Positions 51,153 through 64,000 of a stretch of DNA of 64,000 nt are shown here, one piece after another. The stretch comes from Ptychodera flava. Lineage: Eukaryota; Hemichordata; Enteropneusta; Ptychoderidae. Numbering within the stretch: position 1 is the first letter of the stretch; each line of letters begins with the position of its first letter. The stretch covers positions 14,361,772 through 14,425,771 of the forward strand of contig NC_091944.1 in the NCBI RefSeq assembly GCF_041260155.1. Reading direction: 5' to 3'. The position numbers and the translations under genes were made by a program. Under the pieces are notes generated by a model. The model was not told where the DNA came from. It saw only the letters and a list, made by a program, of their open reading frames with translations, and did not search any database.

Positions 51153-54100
51153 GACTGAAAATCTATGTCATGGTAGTATGTTATGACACATGTCTTTGGA
51201 ATCAGTAACACAAATATCCTAGGACTGACACGTTCTGGAAGGAGTTTTAAGGTGACTGAACACCCAATTATTGATGAGCATGAGTGTCTATGTTTACTGT
51301 CCTGAGCACTGACACTGTAGACCTTGGTTCAACTCCTGCTACAACCACAGGGATTCAAAAATAATGTGAATACAAGCACACATGTCAAATGTTGGTGAAA
51401 CACAAGAATGATATAAAGGAAATAGATTTACTTGACCAATTTTTTTATTCCTTGTTTTTTTCTGTCATTCTCCCTCTCCAATTTTTTACGTGTCAACAAG
51501 TCTTTATATCTTTGTGTCAAGTTTGTTCACGGGCACTCTGTTGTTCTGAATTGATAGTCTGAATAAACTAAGTTGCTTATATGTAAATACAACCTTTGAT
51601 GATAACTGTGTAAGAAATTTATAACAGAATGCCGTTCAAATTGAAATGCCTACTTAGCTACAAAACCAGATCAAGGTCGGACGTGTCTACGGGAACGTCA
51701 CAAGCGACCACATCGACCGTATTCTTTCAATGCTAAACGTCGCGGCGGAACGACGCACACGTATATACGCGTACTATAGGTACGCGCGCGACCTGCACTG
51801 TGTCGTTTCACATAATGATATATATACACAAGGGTATGCAAATCATTTCTGGACGATATTATTTACCGTAGAAATGAGTCGAATTCCGTCGCGAAAACGA
51901 CGTATGAAATTCGAAATGGCATCGTAGCACACATCAAATTATGAAAATGATAGACATGTCGTAGATATTCGAAATATGACCGAGAATAAATGCATCACTA
52001 ATCCTGACTATGTGCGTTACAAATTGCCGTTATCCGGAAGCGACTTTGGATGTTCGAACGTCGCAAAATACGCTAATATATAGCAAATGCCGTTCTGTGG
52101 TTTCGTCATGCGCAGAAGAAAGGACATATTTTGTATTTCTCTTCGTAGTAAAAACCTTCCAATATAATATTCTAAAGAAGAACATTTAATTTTTTTTCAG
52201 TTTTAGTGAAAGCCTTTCGATAGAACCCGAAAGATTATTTCAAATGTGCATTTCTTTTTACTAAGTCTGTTTTGGTCGAACGGAACGTGAACAAGCCTGG
52301 CAGGTCAAAGGGTTACATTTTCACATTTTTTTCTTTGTTTTCATTCTATATTTTAGATTCTATCGTCAATGAGTTACATTTCAAAAATAAAAAATTCGTT
52401 TACCTTTTGCGGACGTTTTAGAGGGTAATAGTATCTGTCCCCCCTGTCCCCCCTTTTTTGTAACGCACATCGTCAGGTTCCATGTTCATATGAGCATACC
52501 CTTGCAGTGGGGACGCAGATATGCGATTTTTCCGTTGTTGCTAAGCATGCTTATGCCAAATTCCATCGTTGCCAAGGGGTCCTGGCGTGCGCTTCAGAGC
52601 AACATCTGACTTAACTGATTGGGCGACGGTTCAGGTAGGTGGAGCTCTCCAAAATTTCGTTTAATTTCGCCCAATAAGTTTGAGATCGAATATTTTACGT
52701 AATCGTATTTTAAGAAAAATGGTCTGCGATTAAAATTGACCATTCATGCAGTAATCCTCCTCTAAATAATGTAGCCTAAATATGACCAAAGAAAATTGAC
52801 ATTGCTGACGATAGTGGATTGCATCGTTAGGAGAAAGTTGTCGGTATTATGTCCTGCTTTCTGATGTTAACATTTTCGTCTCACGGCCTTATCTTGAACA
52901 ATTTTAGTAATTTCCGTAACAGTTTATGTATAGGAATAGATTTTGTGAATATCGCTTCTGGAGGAGGTCATTTGACAGTACGATAGTGTTTGAAATGCAG
53001 ACACCTGAAAACCGGAAGTACATTAAGTTTCCAGGCGATATTATTGATGACAACTTCGTTCACAATATTCTCATTTAGTATCGCTGTCGTTTAATCCAGT
53101 TATTTGTATGTGGCTTACTTAATGTATAGTCATGCAGAATAGTTATAACCGTCGCGTTATTTCAAAAACAATAACATGCAAGTTATCCTCGAGCCACAGT
53201 CACTCGCGGTTCGATCCCGGGTTCGATACATGGCGATGGCCGCTTTGGTATGCATTAGAAATATAGGAAGTCGGGAAATGGAATAGCCGCTATACGCACG
53301 TACAGCCAGTTCGGAGACGGATTTTCCTGACAAAAAGCTATAGTTTACTTAATAAACCAACATCGATGGCTTCCAATACGTCTCTGAATCCATACCTGTT
53401 ATAGTCTATCGTCAATAAAGATCTTCTTGCATTTTTGGGTACGATTTCCGATTCTTCTCTTGATTTTTCTCTGAGTGTCTACAATGTGACGTAGTAACAT
53501 GAAAAAAAAAGTCCCTTCCTATGACCAGTGTCTTAAGCTATAGCAGTGACTATTCACTTAAGCCTCACCTGTACACACTAGAGAGTATGATAGTCTAGAG
53601 CGCATGATGTATACCAAGTAGGCTGAAGTTCATTTCAAGTATAGGGAGTCTATTGGGAGTTCAGATGTGTATTTATCCTATCATAGACAAATGAGACCAT
53701 GCTGACATTAAGCATTACGATTCCACAGAACAGCTGATATGGAAGGATGTTTTGGGATAGAGAAAAATCCTTTGTTTTATATAACAATATCTGCTACTGA
53801 TATCTGTTACTATATTATGCATGTATATCCATTGACGAGATAATTTTCAAAGAGTGTCATTCTATAAATTTCACGCACTAAAGTGTCCTAATCATTGACA
53901 AATATATACTTTTAAAACATATGTATAAAAATGATAAATTTCCTGGTTTTTAATATGCATGTATATTAATAAGTGGTGTGAACTTATTCTTTCAGATCAA
54001 CTCTACATGAACTGACGGCCAGTGAGCGTGATGCGTGACTGTCACAAGACTGAAACATTTAAATTTCTTTTTGAGATGTCATTACAACAATGATTTATTG

Positions 54101-54350
54101 CCACTGAAGACATAAATCATTTATTTTATTACAATCTGGATTTGCTGCAATTTTATGAATTTTGATTGAAAATGAACTCAAAGTTCCGTCATAAGATTGT
54201 GACAATGATATTCAAAAATGTAGAAAGCGAAAGCTGTTTGGTGTGGAAGATTCAGAGTCATTTATCATAAACATTACATGTTGATAGTATTGTGAAAAAA
54301 TAAAGAGTAATCTGTATCTTCTTGCCAGAATTTAAGTATTTTTACCAGTT
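51153..54350. other. Intergenic stretch, no recognisable gene
   Basis: A CpG-dense patch at about 51670-51810 stands out from CpG-poor surroundings; its 65-aa open frame (51730-51927) has no known family. A run of CCCCC lies at about 52438-52456. Confidence 0.45.
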
Positions 54351-54359
54351 TCAGCAAGG

Positions 54360-54985
54360 CGTCAGTTTTATAACAGTTTCATTTTACCATATTTTGATTA
54401 TGGTCTCGGTGTTAGGGGTTGTTGTAGTCAAAAGGATATGGATCACTTGAACTGTCTTTTAAAGCGGGCAATGCGACTAATTTTGAATTGTAACATTGGT
54501 ACCCCATCCATTGAAATGTTTACACTTCTACAATGGTATCTGCTATTCCGTCGCTATAAGTACAACCTACTAGTGTCTGTTTACAAGCGTATGTTGTGGC
54601 CAGTCTCCTCCATACATTCGGGATATGATAACAAAGTACAAAGATCCACAAAGATCTTTAAGATCTGTTAGTAATAAAGCTCTACAAGCTCCATTTGCTA
54701 GAACCGAATTATTAAAGCTGTCTTTTTGAGTAATAAACATTGTAGTAGCAGATGGGTCTTGTCAACTATTTTTCACACCTCATGCATCCATTATCTACAA
54801 GTACCCGCTGCAAACTTCACATATGGACTGTGGTTGGACTGACCCACTTGATATTCACCACTATAATTACAATGTGCAATAATGTGCCTACAGCAATAAG
54901 AAGTTGTACAAGTGTTAGAGTTTTTAAGCAGGCTTGTTGCAAATTTTATCGACAAAGCTTTTTGTACACTTTTACATGAAGCCTG
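54360..54985 (+). mobile_element. LINE (non-LTR retrotransposon) remnant: C-terminal tail of the reverse transcriptase ORF
   Basis: The frame from about 54390 reads FDYGLGV-like, then HLNCLLKRAMRLIL, PSIEMFTLLQWYLLFRRYKY and LVSVYKRML. This is the pattern L-x2-RA-x-R-x-I-L ... P-x5-F-x-x-L-x-W-L-x5-R-x-Y found after the RT domain in CR1/L2/jockey-type LINEs. A later segment reads VRVFKQACCKFYRQSF, resembling the usual final VFK-K helix. The reading frame is broken between them. The RT core and endonuclease are absent, as in a 5'-truncated copy. The 3' end probably lies in the TTG-rich sequence near 55000-55110. Confidence 0.7.
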
Positions 54986-55109
54986 TCTGTGTTGTTATGT
55001 TGTTGTTATCCTGTACTTTGTCTTCTGTGTATAAGTTTTCTTTGTGAAAAGAGGCGTATACCTATCATGGCTATAGAATATTGTTGTTGTATTGTTATAA
55101 GATATTTAT

Positions 55110-56185
55110 TGCATCAAATTGTAAAGATTTATAATACGAATTTTAGTTTCGGTTAATCACATAACCTCATCATCAATAAAATCTGTACTTTCAGAGAAAT
55201 AATTGTGAAAAAATTGAACTCAGGTATAGCTTTGAAGCTGTAATTCTTATATTTCTTTTCTTTCTGCCTCAATATGCAAGTGTGCATTTCAGAAAAATCA
55301 GTGACAATCAGTAATAGTCCATTTATGTTTTTTATAGTAAATTTATATCGACAACTTCAGAGGTACAAGGCTACAGCAAATCGCCTTATTTTATGCTTAA
55401 TTTTCTGCACTTGTATAGGGGAGATACTTTCTCCAGCGCAAAAGTTCAGGATGAGATTCTTTGATAAACGCTAAAATGAGTATCGTCGCTAGAGGGCAAC
55501 CTTCACGCATGCGCTTTAGCTGTTGTTTTAGGGATTTGCAAGGACTACCTGTACCGCCAGTGCTATTTTAAGTTAATATTTCCGTCTCACGGTCTTATCG
55601 CCAAAACTGAGGGCACAGCGTTTAAGTTTGATGTCTGTGTAAAAGGACAGTGACAAAATCAAACTTGGGGAAGAAATATGTAATGAGCATGACCGGAAAA
55701 TTCAGGAGTGAATGAATTGTATTTTCTGTCAAAACGCACGAGACAACATTTTGACTTCGCGATTTTTCTGCGATATAAACTAAGAAGACACAAAATGATG
55801 TATGATTTGGTAAATCTAACGATCTATTTCTCAATTCGCCTAGTTATAAGTAACATAAAATGAATTCTCGGTGAGCTATAGGCGAAATATCTTTACAATG
55901 TGTAGCGCTAGATTTAGTGATTTTTTTTTGAAATTTTCGCGTTCCATACCACCCACGAAGGAAAATCGAAATTTGCGCGTCTCGGGTATCTGCGTCCGCA
56001 CTGCTGTGCCTTGTTTAGTGCGCGCCCACGATGGGCCTGCATTCGAAGGCTACGCTGTGCCAGCTGTGAGCACGCGCTGCCAGACACAGCGACTGTCGGT
56101 TCTTGCAAGTATATGAATATTCATAAGGGTAGTGACGTCAAAAGAAAAACCTGTCTAACTGGGCGGAGAGAATATATACTAGTAG
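55110..56185. other. No recognisable gene
   Basis: AT-rich up to about 55900, then more CpG-rich. Short open frames only. Confidence 0.4.
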
Positions 56186-56804
56186 CTGGTAGACCTAGCC
56201 CTGCGTACGATGCTGTGTGTTCCGCTACAGCTAATAGCCCCGCTCACCACAGCCCTGCAAAGACCCGTACGTAGAGTTGGTGACTTCAAATCCATTTTTG
56301 GACTTGACGTAAAAAGCCAAATTACTGCCGAAATTCAGCGTTCTTGGGCCCAAGTCGTATCCCTGCCTACCTCAGCTACTCGATCGCTTCCAAAAATGCC
56401 AGTCTTTTTTCTTTTTTTCGTAAATAACCGTCGATGTCGGCAACTCTCTCGCTAGCCCTGCGTACGTACGCAGTGTACGCTGTGTGTTAGGAACGCACAC
56501 GGAATGCACAGCGTACACTGCGTACGTACGCAGGGCTAGCGAGAGAGTTGCCGACATCGACGGTTATTTACGAAAAAAGAATAAAAGACTGGCATTTTTG
56601 GAAGCGATCGAGTAGCTGAGGTAGGCAGGGATACGACTTGGGCCCAAGAACGCTGAATTTCGGCAGTAATTTGGCTTTTTACGTCAAGTCCAAAAATGGA
56701 TTTGAAGTCACCAACTCTACGTACGGGTCTTTGCAGGGCTGTGGTGAGCGGGGCTATTAGCTGTAGCGGAACACACGCATCGTACGCAGGGCTACTGGTA
56801 GACC
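56186..56804. mobile_element. Near-perfect 599-bp palindromic foldback element with 10-bp TSD
   Basis: CTGGTAGACC lies at 56186-56195 and 56795-56804. The element 56196-56794 begins TAGCCCTGCGTACGATG and ends with the inverse. The two arms of about 285 bp differ by only a few indels (for example one T near the end and one base in an A/T run). The TAGCCCTGCGTACG terminus recurs near the centre on both arms. A 9-11 bp TSD and long TIRs suit a Mutator-like (MULE) non-autonomous element. Confidence 0.88.
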
Positions 56805-57097
56805 TATATACGCGGTATGTTTTTATTTTTCATTTTTAATTTTATTTGGCTATGCTACCTGTCATTTTTGTTTTGATTAACGGATGTGTGGAGTTCTATA
56901 AAGTACCCGGATCAGGCAGAAATCCGACCGGTCGCTTGCAAGAACGTCCAGACCCTGGGATTCGCGTCGCGTCTCTGAAGGGCGCGCGCGTGTTCCAACA
57001 GGGAAGAACGCGAATCGCAGGGTCTCTGCCAGACTAGTAAGAACTCTGCCGTGCATGCCGCGGTGCAGAATGACCGGGCGTGAGAAAGAATAATCAG
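56805..57097. other. CpG-rich spacer with a small inverted repeat
   Basis: AGACCCTGGGATTCGCGT (about 56950) and ACGCGAATCGCAGGGTCT (about 57008) form imperfect inverted arms around a CGCG-rich loop. No gene seen. Confidence 0.5.
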
Positions 57098-59638
57098 TTA
57101 GGGACGATTCAGAATTTACTTCCAGGGGGGGGGGTGGAGGATTTTCAGGGGGGGCCACCCATTTTTCCAAGAAAATTTAGGGGGGGGCCAGACAAAAATA
57201 CCACAATCTTTTAGGGGGGGCCAAGGAAAAAAAACATCAATTCAACATTTGCCCAGAATTTCTTATCTCTACAAAAGAGCTCCGTAGACGCTACCAGGGT
57301 GACAGATAAACTCAACATGTTTAGTTAAACTCCTTTAGCTGCCAAATTCGGTAATATTCACAGTGGTTTGTTTTATACATCTACTGCAGTATCTTGTTCT
57401 CCTCCCTGAAGCGTTATGAAATGTCCAGTATTTAGCGTGTCAATACAAACCATACAGTGAACAGTCAGGGTTGTTTTTGTTGAAAAGAGATGTCAGATCA
57501 AGTCCAGACTAGAATTCATTTATCAACAATAAAAATGGTCATTTATGTTCACACTGGTATGTTGCTAAATACAGCATTGGGTGTTCTATGTAGTGATAGA
57601 ATAACAAAAATGCTGATACACAGAGATGAACATTGAACAAATGCTAAAAATTACAGCAAATGTCTTTTTAAGGTTGGGTTTACCTTGTAGCTTGTAAAGC
57701 AGTTGAAAGTTGCATGATAAAGAAGTGTTAATTTATGCAAATGTATGCAAATCACCTGATTTCTTGGCTTCTTTTGCCTCCCAATTTCAAAATTTCCAAC
57801 GAATTTAACTCCACTCCGGCTGGGTCAAATTTTCTGAAATTTCACATTATGTTTTTTTAAATGCTATATAACACAACAACTATCAATTGGTTTTGTTTGG
57901 CAATAAAGCTCTTACATTTTTAATAAGAGGCATTTGAATAAGAGGCATTTTAATTTTGCTGATCATGATTTTAATCAATTATTAGAGTGTCAGTCTTCAA
58001 ACCCCTACAATTTTAAATGAATATTGATAATGCCAAGTAAAATAGTTGTTTTTTTCTACATGAATACTATCCTTTCAAGTGAAATATTACATTTCAGAAA
58101 ATACTGTCTAGTTTTCGACTTAAATTAATTTTTATCATTAATACAAAAATTGAGGTTTTTTACCCCAAATATACACCCACTTCATCCTTTGAGTAAACTA
58201 CTGCTACTGCTACTCTTCTTTTCTGCTCCTTTTTTCTATGTTTCATTCTCATCAATTTTACCCTTTCTAAATTTTTTAAATGTTCTACATAACTTTTTAC
58301 AGTGCTTACATCTACTATAAACTTTTTTGAAAATAAATTTATGGCCGTCTCATCTTCAAGGTGCTTTTCAACGAATAGGTTTTAATGTTGAAAATAAAAT
58401 ATTATGTATTACTGTCAAAAATATATGGTGCAAAATTTACAAAAGGGTTGATTTTCCAATATCCTGTATGTGCATCCAGAAGATCATGTGGCACTGCACA
58501 AATGCTATGGTGTCGGATTGTTGAAATATTGTGTACACAAGAAATTTGCTGTAGTCCAAGAAGTGATCTCATGTGTATGAGGCTAGGAGAAATGTGGATA
58601 GGCTTACACATTGTGTATTGATGCTAATACTTTTGTGTCCCATTCATTCTAATATGTATAATCAAAGATTTCTCAGTAGCGGCTGGCAGAAAAGGCAAAA
58701 AAACAAATTAACATGTATTGTTTCGTGTCATCTGAAAACATGCGCATCATGACTATTTTAAAATTAAAGTTTGTTAAAAAAATTTGAAATATGAATGCTC
58801 TGTCAATTTTGAAAAATACTGCTGACAAAATGTGAATTTTGACTTACACAGGGTTATCTGCATTTTAATATGAACATTGGATTGTGAATGGAATGAGCAG
58901 AATAACATGTGAATTCATGTTTTGGATAAGGTGTTTTGTTCAAGAAATGTTCTAAAATATTCCTCAGCATTGTTGCTTTCAGTGGCAGCAACTTGGTTTT
59001 ATGACAACCAAATTAGAAAAAAAGAGAAAATTAAAAACAAGTTGGCTTTCACCAATTTTAATTCCTAATGTTTAAAACTTTCACCGTGAGTCTGCAAATA
59101 TTCAGCATCATCAAATGAAAATGTATGCTGAACGTGTGCATGTATATGCCATAGTACATCTCACTTTCCAGAAATATCTGGATATCTGCAAATGAGATGT
59201 ACCATTAAACTTCAAGATATATATCACTTTGCCAATTATCTGCTCCTCTGATTTTCTGTTCACCATTTCTAACTGACATCTTTGCTTGTCTTTGTGTGCA
59301 TCATATGTATCAGTGAGACATAACGAAAAAAGTATTCATATTTAGTAATTAACTTTTCTTCAGAAATTTACAACCAGATATGTTTATTGCTACCCTTTCC
59401 AAAAGTGTGCCACTTGCAGTCCCTTGTTATACTGGATATGTCTGGATATGTCTATAATGTATAAGCATGCATGTATATATTAGGGGGGGCCATGGAAAAA
59501 AACAGGAAAGATGAGGGGGGGGGGCAAAGATTTTTTCTATAATTTACTAGGGGGGGGGGGGGGCCATGGAAAAAAATCACCGAGAAAATAGAAAATCCTC
59601 CACCCTCCCCCTGGAAGTAAATTCTGAATCGTCCCTTA
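57098..59638. mobile_element. Harbinger-like non-autonomous transposon with 3-bp TSD TTA
   Basis: TTA at 57098-57100 and 59636-59638. The 2,535-bp element starts GGGACGATTCAGAATTTACT and continues TTCCAGGGGG; the right end is its exact inverse. TTA/TAA target sites and GGG termini are the PIF/Harbinger pattern. Next to each TIR are runs of G7-G14 followed by CCA (57127-57225 and 59480-59565), in direct, not inverted, orientation. The interior is AT-rich with no transposase or Myb-like frame, and contains a diverged R1 repeat at 57388-57535. Confidence 0.8.
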
Positions 59639-59639
59639 G

Positions 59640-62135
59640 GTGAACAAGCAGAATGCGACTGTTTCTTTTGTATTAATAATACCTCATTTTTTTAGGCTTT
59701 TATTTTTTTTTTAAATCACGATGTAAGTTCTCCAGCGGCAAACGGAAACTAAAATACGAAATCATGTTTACACGCTTATACACCATCATTTAAGAACAAC
59801 AGAATGCCAGTGGTTTACCTATTATCTTTCTGGAGTACAGCCATAGTGGAATAGCTAAAGTTGGCCGTTGAGGGCGTTAAATCATTTAATTTATGCAGGT
59901 CACAACATAGACAGCTGAGAAACCTTTACTGACTGTCTATGATCACAGGTAGGTTGAAAAGACAGTAAGTAGCTGAAGATGTGCTGACACATACAAAATG
60001 GAAAACTTGTCAAAACAAGCTAAAAAAGCACGGTGAAACGTAGAGAATAAAAGCAAAGAATAAAATTGGTCATGTAATTTGAATTTTTTTTATTATTCTC
60101 TCTTTTCACATATTTAATACATGTATTCTCATTATTTGTGGCTCTTTGCGGAACAATAAACCGTAAATGTTTACTGTGCAAGGCACCAACTCTGTGGACC
60201 CTGTTTTAACACCTGGTACCACCACTTATTCCTTACAAGTCCTTTTCAGCTTTTCTGTCATGGTAGATAATTTGTGCAGGAGTTAAGTCACAAGCAGTTG
60301 ATATCCAATGTTGCTCGAGTGTGTTTTCTGTGTTTCTTTGTGTGTGTTTGTGCTTGTTCTTTGAATTTGGGCTCTGGGCAGTGGGTTACCAAACCATTCT
60401 TTTTAGGGATGGCAAGGTGGACGACAGTCCTTGTTTATGTTTACTGTGTAGCTAAGTGCTTATGCTGTAGACGTTGATTTGACTTCTTGTACAACCACTG
60501 TTTCTTATCAGGGCTCACATGTTCTGGAACAATATGTTGTAAGTGATGGAAAAAGCTACCCATGAAGTAACAACACCCTCACATCACATTTGTAATAGCA
60601 ATATGAAATAGCAATATGACACCTTTTATCATATTGTACAGAGGTTATCAACAGTATTTTGGAAAAGAGATTATATCTCTCTTTGGAATAGTCATGTACA
60701 TATTGTGTTAAGAATCACCCCACTAACAAGGAGATACTTCCTGCCAAATATACTAATTTTGACCTTTAGAGGTCTTTACCTGGTACTGAATACCTTCATT
60801 TGCTGACAAAGGGCCAGTAGCTATAACTTTTGATGATTGTTTGTCACTATATTTTTTATTTAAATGTCAACTACAAATCTGTTCTACTCCCCAAAGCATG
60901 TTAAAGTGAGGGATCATCCCATCTGCAGCTGCGTGTATGGGACCCATACAACGGGTCTGTTGCTATGCACAACATCCTTTGTGAATATCTAAACGTTTTA
61001 ACTGGCTGCTGTACCGAAACTGGTGTCTGCGACTGAAGCAACTTCATCTATTAACGAAGGGATACAACCATGGTTTGTTGAGCAAAGTCTTGCAGTGATT
61101 TGACAGCTACGAAACTAGTGAACTATGCACTTCATTTGCTCCACATTCGTCGCCAATTTCTTGAAAGAGGCAATGTTTATCAACAAGAAAGTCTCACAGA
61201 TGCAGACAGGATGACATCCAACCATTAAGATCAATAGCAGTGACCATTGTTGGAAAAACCAACCAGGATTATGAATTACTGCGATACTGTCAGAGAAACT
61301 CTTAACATTGAGTGTCAGCAGGAAAACTGTCCTTTCACTGGAATATGTACTCCATTATTAAAAGATTAAAAACCTGTACCACAGGGAAACCTGTATCACA
61401 GGGATTTGATGTGCTCACAGAGTAACTATTGTCCTGCTGTCTTAATCCAACAAATAAAAGTATCTTTGTATTTTACTTCCATTGATTGATACCTTCTGAT
61501 TTTCTGATTCACCACAAGTCATAAAAAGAAAGAATTATCGCGTTTCTTCCAATTATGAGATGTGTATTAATATTGACTTTCCCATTGCATTTATCAGTGA
61601 ACATCAGTAAAAATGCAGAATTTCTTACAAGCAGCTGATTCAATTGCTTTGATATTTGGTACATTCCTTGGATGCCTCAATGAAATTTCTTTTTTCAAAA
61701 AGAGTATGTATTTTTATGTTTATGTAAAAAGTTGTTATATTATCTTAAAAAATATTTTATCTCATGCTTGTCCAATTGCTTTGAAATACAGTTTCTAAAG
61801 ATGTTCTCAAGTAGATCTGGTCTGACAATTGTAAAATTTGCGTGTATATTTTTAAAGGCTTTTTTCTCATTTCAGATTTGGTTTGTCGTGTACATGTATA
61901 GGGACTTCATGAAATGAGAACAAGTGGTGATTAGGTAAACTTATGTAAAGTTTTTGGTCAGTTTTTTTAATTTTGGTCCAACCATTTTTCCCTGAAAATA
62001 ATTGTCTGATAACTCTAAAGTTTGGTTTATTGGTTCTTAGGGATTCTGATTTTGTGTAAAATAATGATAGTATTGCTTGTTCTTGCTACACTTATTAAGT
62101 GATGCAGTGAAGCCATAGGATAAGTTAACACACCG

Positions 62136-62172
<37 letters not shown>

Positions 62173-64000
62173 ATCTGTGTTTGTATCTGTGTATATATCT
62201 TGTATGCTTATATGTGTATCAGTACATTGTAGCACTGGTGTGAATGGCATATTATTGAAGAGGCTAATTTCTTCAAATGAATCAAATTCATAAAACTTAC
62301 AGCAAATATAGAAAATATGAAAATGTTCACGAATAAAAAAACTGCTTTTCCAATCGCTTTAATATTTGGAAAATAGTTTCAGCTCCAAAGTTGTTCTAAT
62401 AAGCCTGAATTCTTTGAAGCTGCTCATCTAACAGCACTGAAATTGTCCTTGTAGGTTCTTTTGAATGATCTCGTGTAAGTTTTTCCAAATGATGGTGTAA
62501 TTGCATAGTGTACATATTTTTAAATTGATTTTAAATTGAATTTTTTTCCCATATTTTGTCAAAAGTGTAATCTTCTCTGAAACTACTTTTCTATAGCTTT
62601 GTTATGAAGCTTCCCTGCAGTGACATCAGTTTGGCATCTTACAATGATGATAATAAAATTTGCATTTGCAAATTGTAGGGGTCAATGCCCTTTTTGCAGT
62701 AAAGCCAAGTTTTCTCCATAAGTATTGCTGTAATGACATTCAAATTTATTATCTAGATGTCACGAGATGATTTATTCTGATTTATTCAAATGCAGTGATG
62801 GTGAATTTTCATGTACCTACTTTTTGGCCACATTTCCCAACTTCTTTTGGGAATCTTGGCCTGAGGCAGTCTAACATTGTGTTGTAGTTTCCTGGTGTAT
62901 CAAAATGATGATGAAATTTGCATATGTGAATTCTCATGCCAAGTGTCCGCACTTTTGTCAAAACAGGTTTTCTGGCATCAGATATAATCTTAAGTTGTAG
63001 CAGTCCCCATAGACCTCTATTTAGTATTATGTTGATAGTACAACAATCAACACCAATTACACTATAAATTTCACTTAGTTTTGCATTTACCATAACAAGA
63101 TAAGGCCAGAGCGAAAAAAATCTTGTTCATCTGATTTTTGGACCAAGGTTCAGGCGATCGAGCGAATTTTTATTTTATTTATTTATTTTTTTTGACCAAA
63201 GGTAACTGCCGTCCCTCGGACTTTTTTGCCGGGATGCAGACAAGGCAAAATAATCTTTTCCCCTTTTAGGCTAACCAGAAATATCTCAGACAAGATACAC
63301 TGATACTGGTTGTTGAATTTAACACAATATTTCTCACAATAACATAGGGAATTACATATACAGTCGGTGTTTGCACAAGTCTCATTCAGAATAAAACCCG
63401 GCGGCGGTGATACTAAAGTATTTGCAGCGCAGAAGTATGAATTTGCCAAAAAAAAAAAATCCCAAATCGGGCACAGTGGAAGCGGCGATTCCGATGAACA
63501 ATTACCCTGCATGTAAATAAAGCGCCACCCTCAACAACACCATGGTTACCTAGAGGTCGAAATAGGTTGAGTTTCGAAGCGTAGGAAAAAGTTTTAGACA
63601 GGTCACAGTCTCTCCTTGGAGAGATGTTGTTATTGAAAAGTAGACATCTGAATCCGTTATCTTAAAGTACTAAAGACGTGAGCTTCCTGAAGTGGAGGAA
63701 TGAAGAGTAGAATCCTTATGTTTAAGAATTTCCCGTCATATTTTTTAAATTCTGTGTATGGGTGTAGGCCTATGACAATACGTTTGTTACCCAACATCAG
63801 ACATTCCATATAATCGGCATTCAAGCATTGCATGAGACAAAGCCGATAATATTGTTACATCTACTTTTGCCTCCTTAGATCTTTAGAATATTTGGAAACG
63901 ATCGCTTGATGTTAATACGGGTTATATAATTTGATATTCATACTTGTGCTCATGCATTGTAGCTAAGTTCGTGCTCACAGAACCGCACTGTCAATAGTCT
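59640..64000. other. No recognisable gene; repeats
   Basis: AT-rich. Contains part of dispersed repeat R1 (about 60800-60910) and (CT)n at 62138-62166. At 61600-62700 there are loose echoes of R2-type sentences (GCTTTGATATTTGGTA, TCTGATAACTCTAAAGTTTGG). The minus-strand open frame at 63183-63512 (109 aa) shows no family mark. Confidence 0.4.
62138..62166. repeat. (CT)n microsatellite
   Basis: Uninterrupted CT dinucleotide of about 14 units. Confidence 0.95.

Noticed and set aside
53200-53230. GGTTCGATCCC, a B-box-like sequence
   Set aside because: No tRNA cloverleaf or A box at the right distance; the stem does not pair.
63183-63512. 109-aa minus-strand open frame, Cys-rich
   Set aside because: No signal peptide, domain or splice signals that would support a gene; begins in low-complexity sequence.

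Overview
The window is nuclear DNA of an invertebrate animal. It is AT-rich, its genes are split by phase-conserving GT-AG introns, poly(A) signals can be seen, and about half of it is dispersed repeat. TADA3 and PIGV resemble their human counterparts closely along their whole length. That, together with the gene content, suits an invertebrate deuterostome (for example a hemichordate or echinoderm), but a lophotrochozoan cannot be excluded by eye.

Five host genes can be supported. (1, 2) Two tandem minus-strand genes for glutathionyl-hydroquinone reductase-like (Xi-class GST) proteins lie at about 3.5-8.1 kb (copy A) and 16.9-18.4 kb (copy B). They share exon structure and each has a CPxC active-site motif. 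Copy A carries a 3.0-kb DNA transposon in its last coding exon, with a perfect 8-bp target-site duplication. (3) A single-exon rhodopsin-type GPCR with several degenerate signature motifs lies at 25.3-26.5 kb, minus strand. (4) TADA3, the SAGA/ATAC adaptor, is complete in nine coding exons (439 aa) at 33.9-40.9 kb, minus strand. (5) PIGV, GPI mannosyltransferase 2, is complete in three coding exons (517 aa) at 41.5-51.0 kb, plus strand. TADA3 and PIGV are head-to-head, with 650 bp between start codons and an ETS/GABP-like site between them.

The rest is mostly mobile DNA without a visible transposase. It includes hAT-like elements with 8-bp TSDs (one nested in the transposon of copy A, one in PIGV intron 1), three short TTAA-type MITEs at 13-16.5 kb, foldback palindromes (15.1, 20.5-20.9, 43.1 and 56.2-56.8 kb), Harbinger-like elements with TWA target sites (window start; 57.1-59.6 kb), and a pearl/Helentron-like element in PIGV intron 2 with eight ~150-bp tandem units, a GGAC microsatellite and a terminal hairpin. 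A LINE tail lies near 54.4-55.0 kb. Long stretches at 8.1-12.9, 20.9-25.3, 26.7-33.5, 51.2-54.3 and 59.7-64 kb hold no gene I can recognise.

The two metabolic themes are separate: chromatin/GPI housekeeping genes sharing a promoter, and a pair of detoxification-type reductases that sit in the most transposon-rich part of the window.
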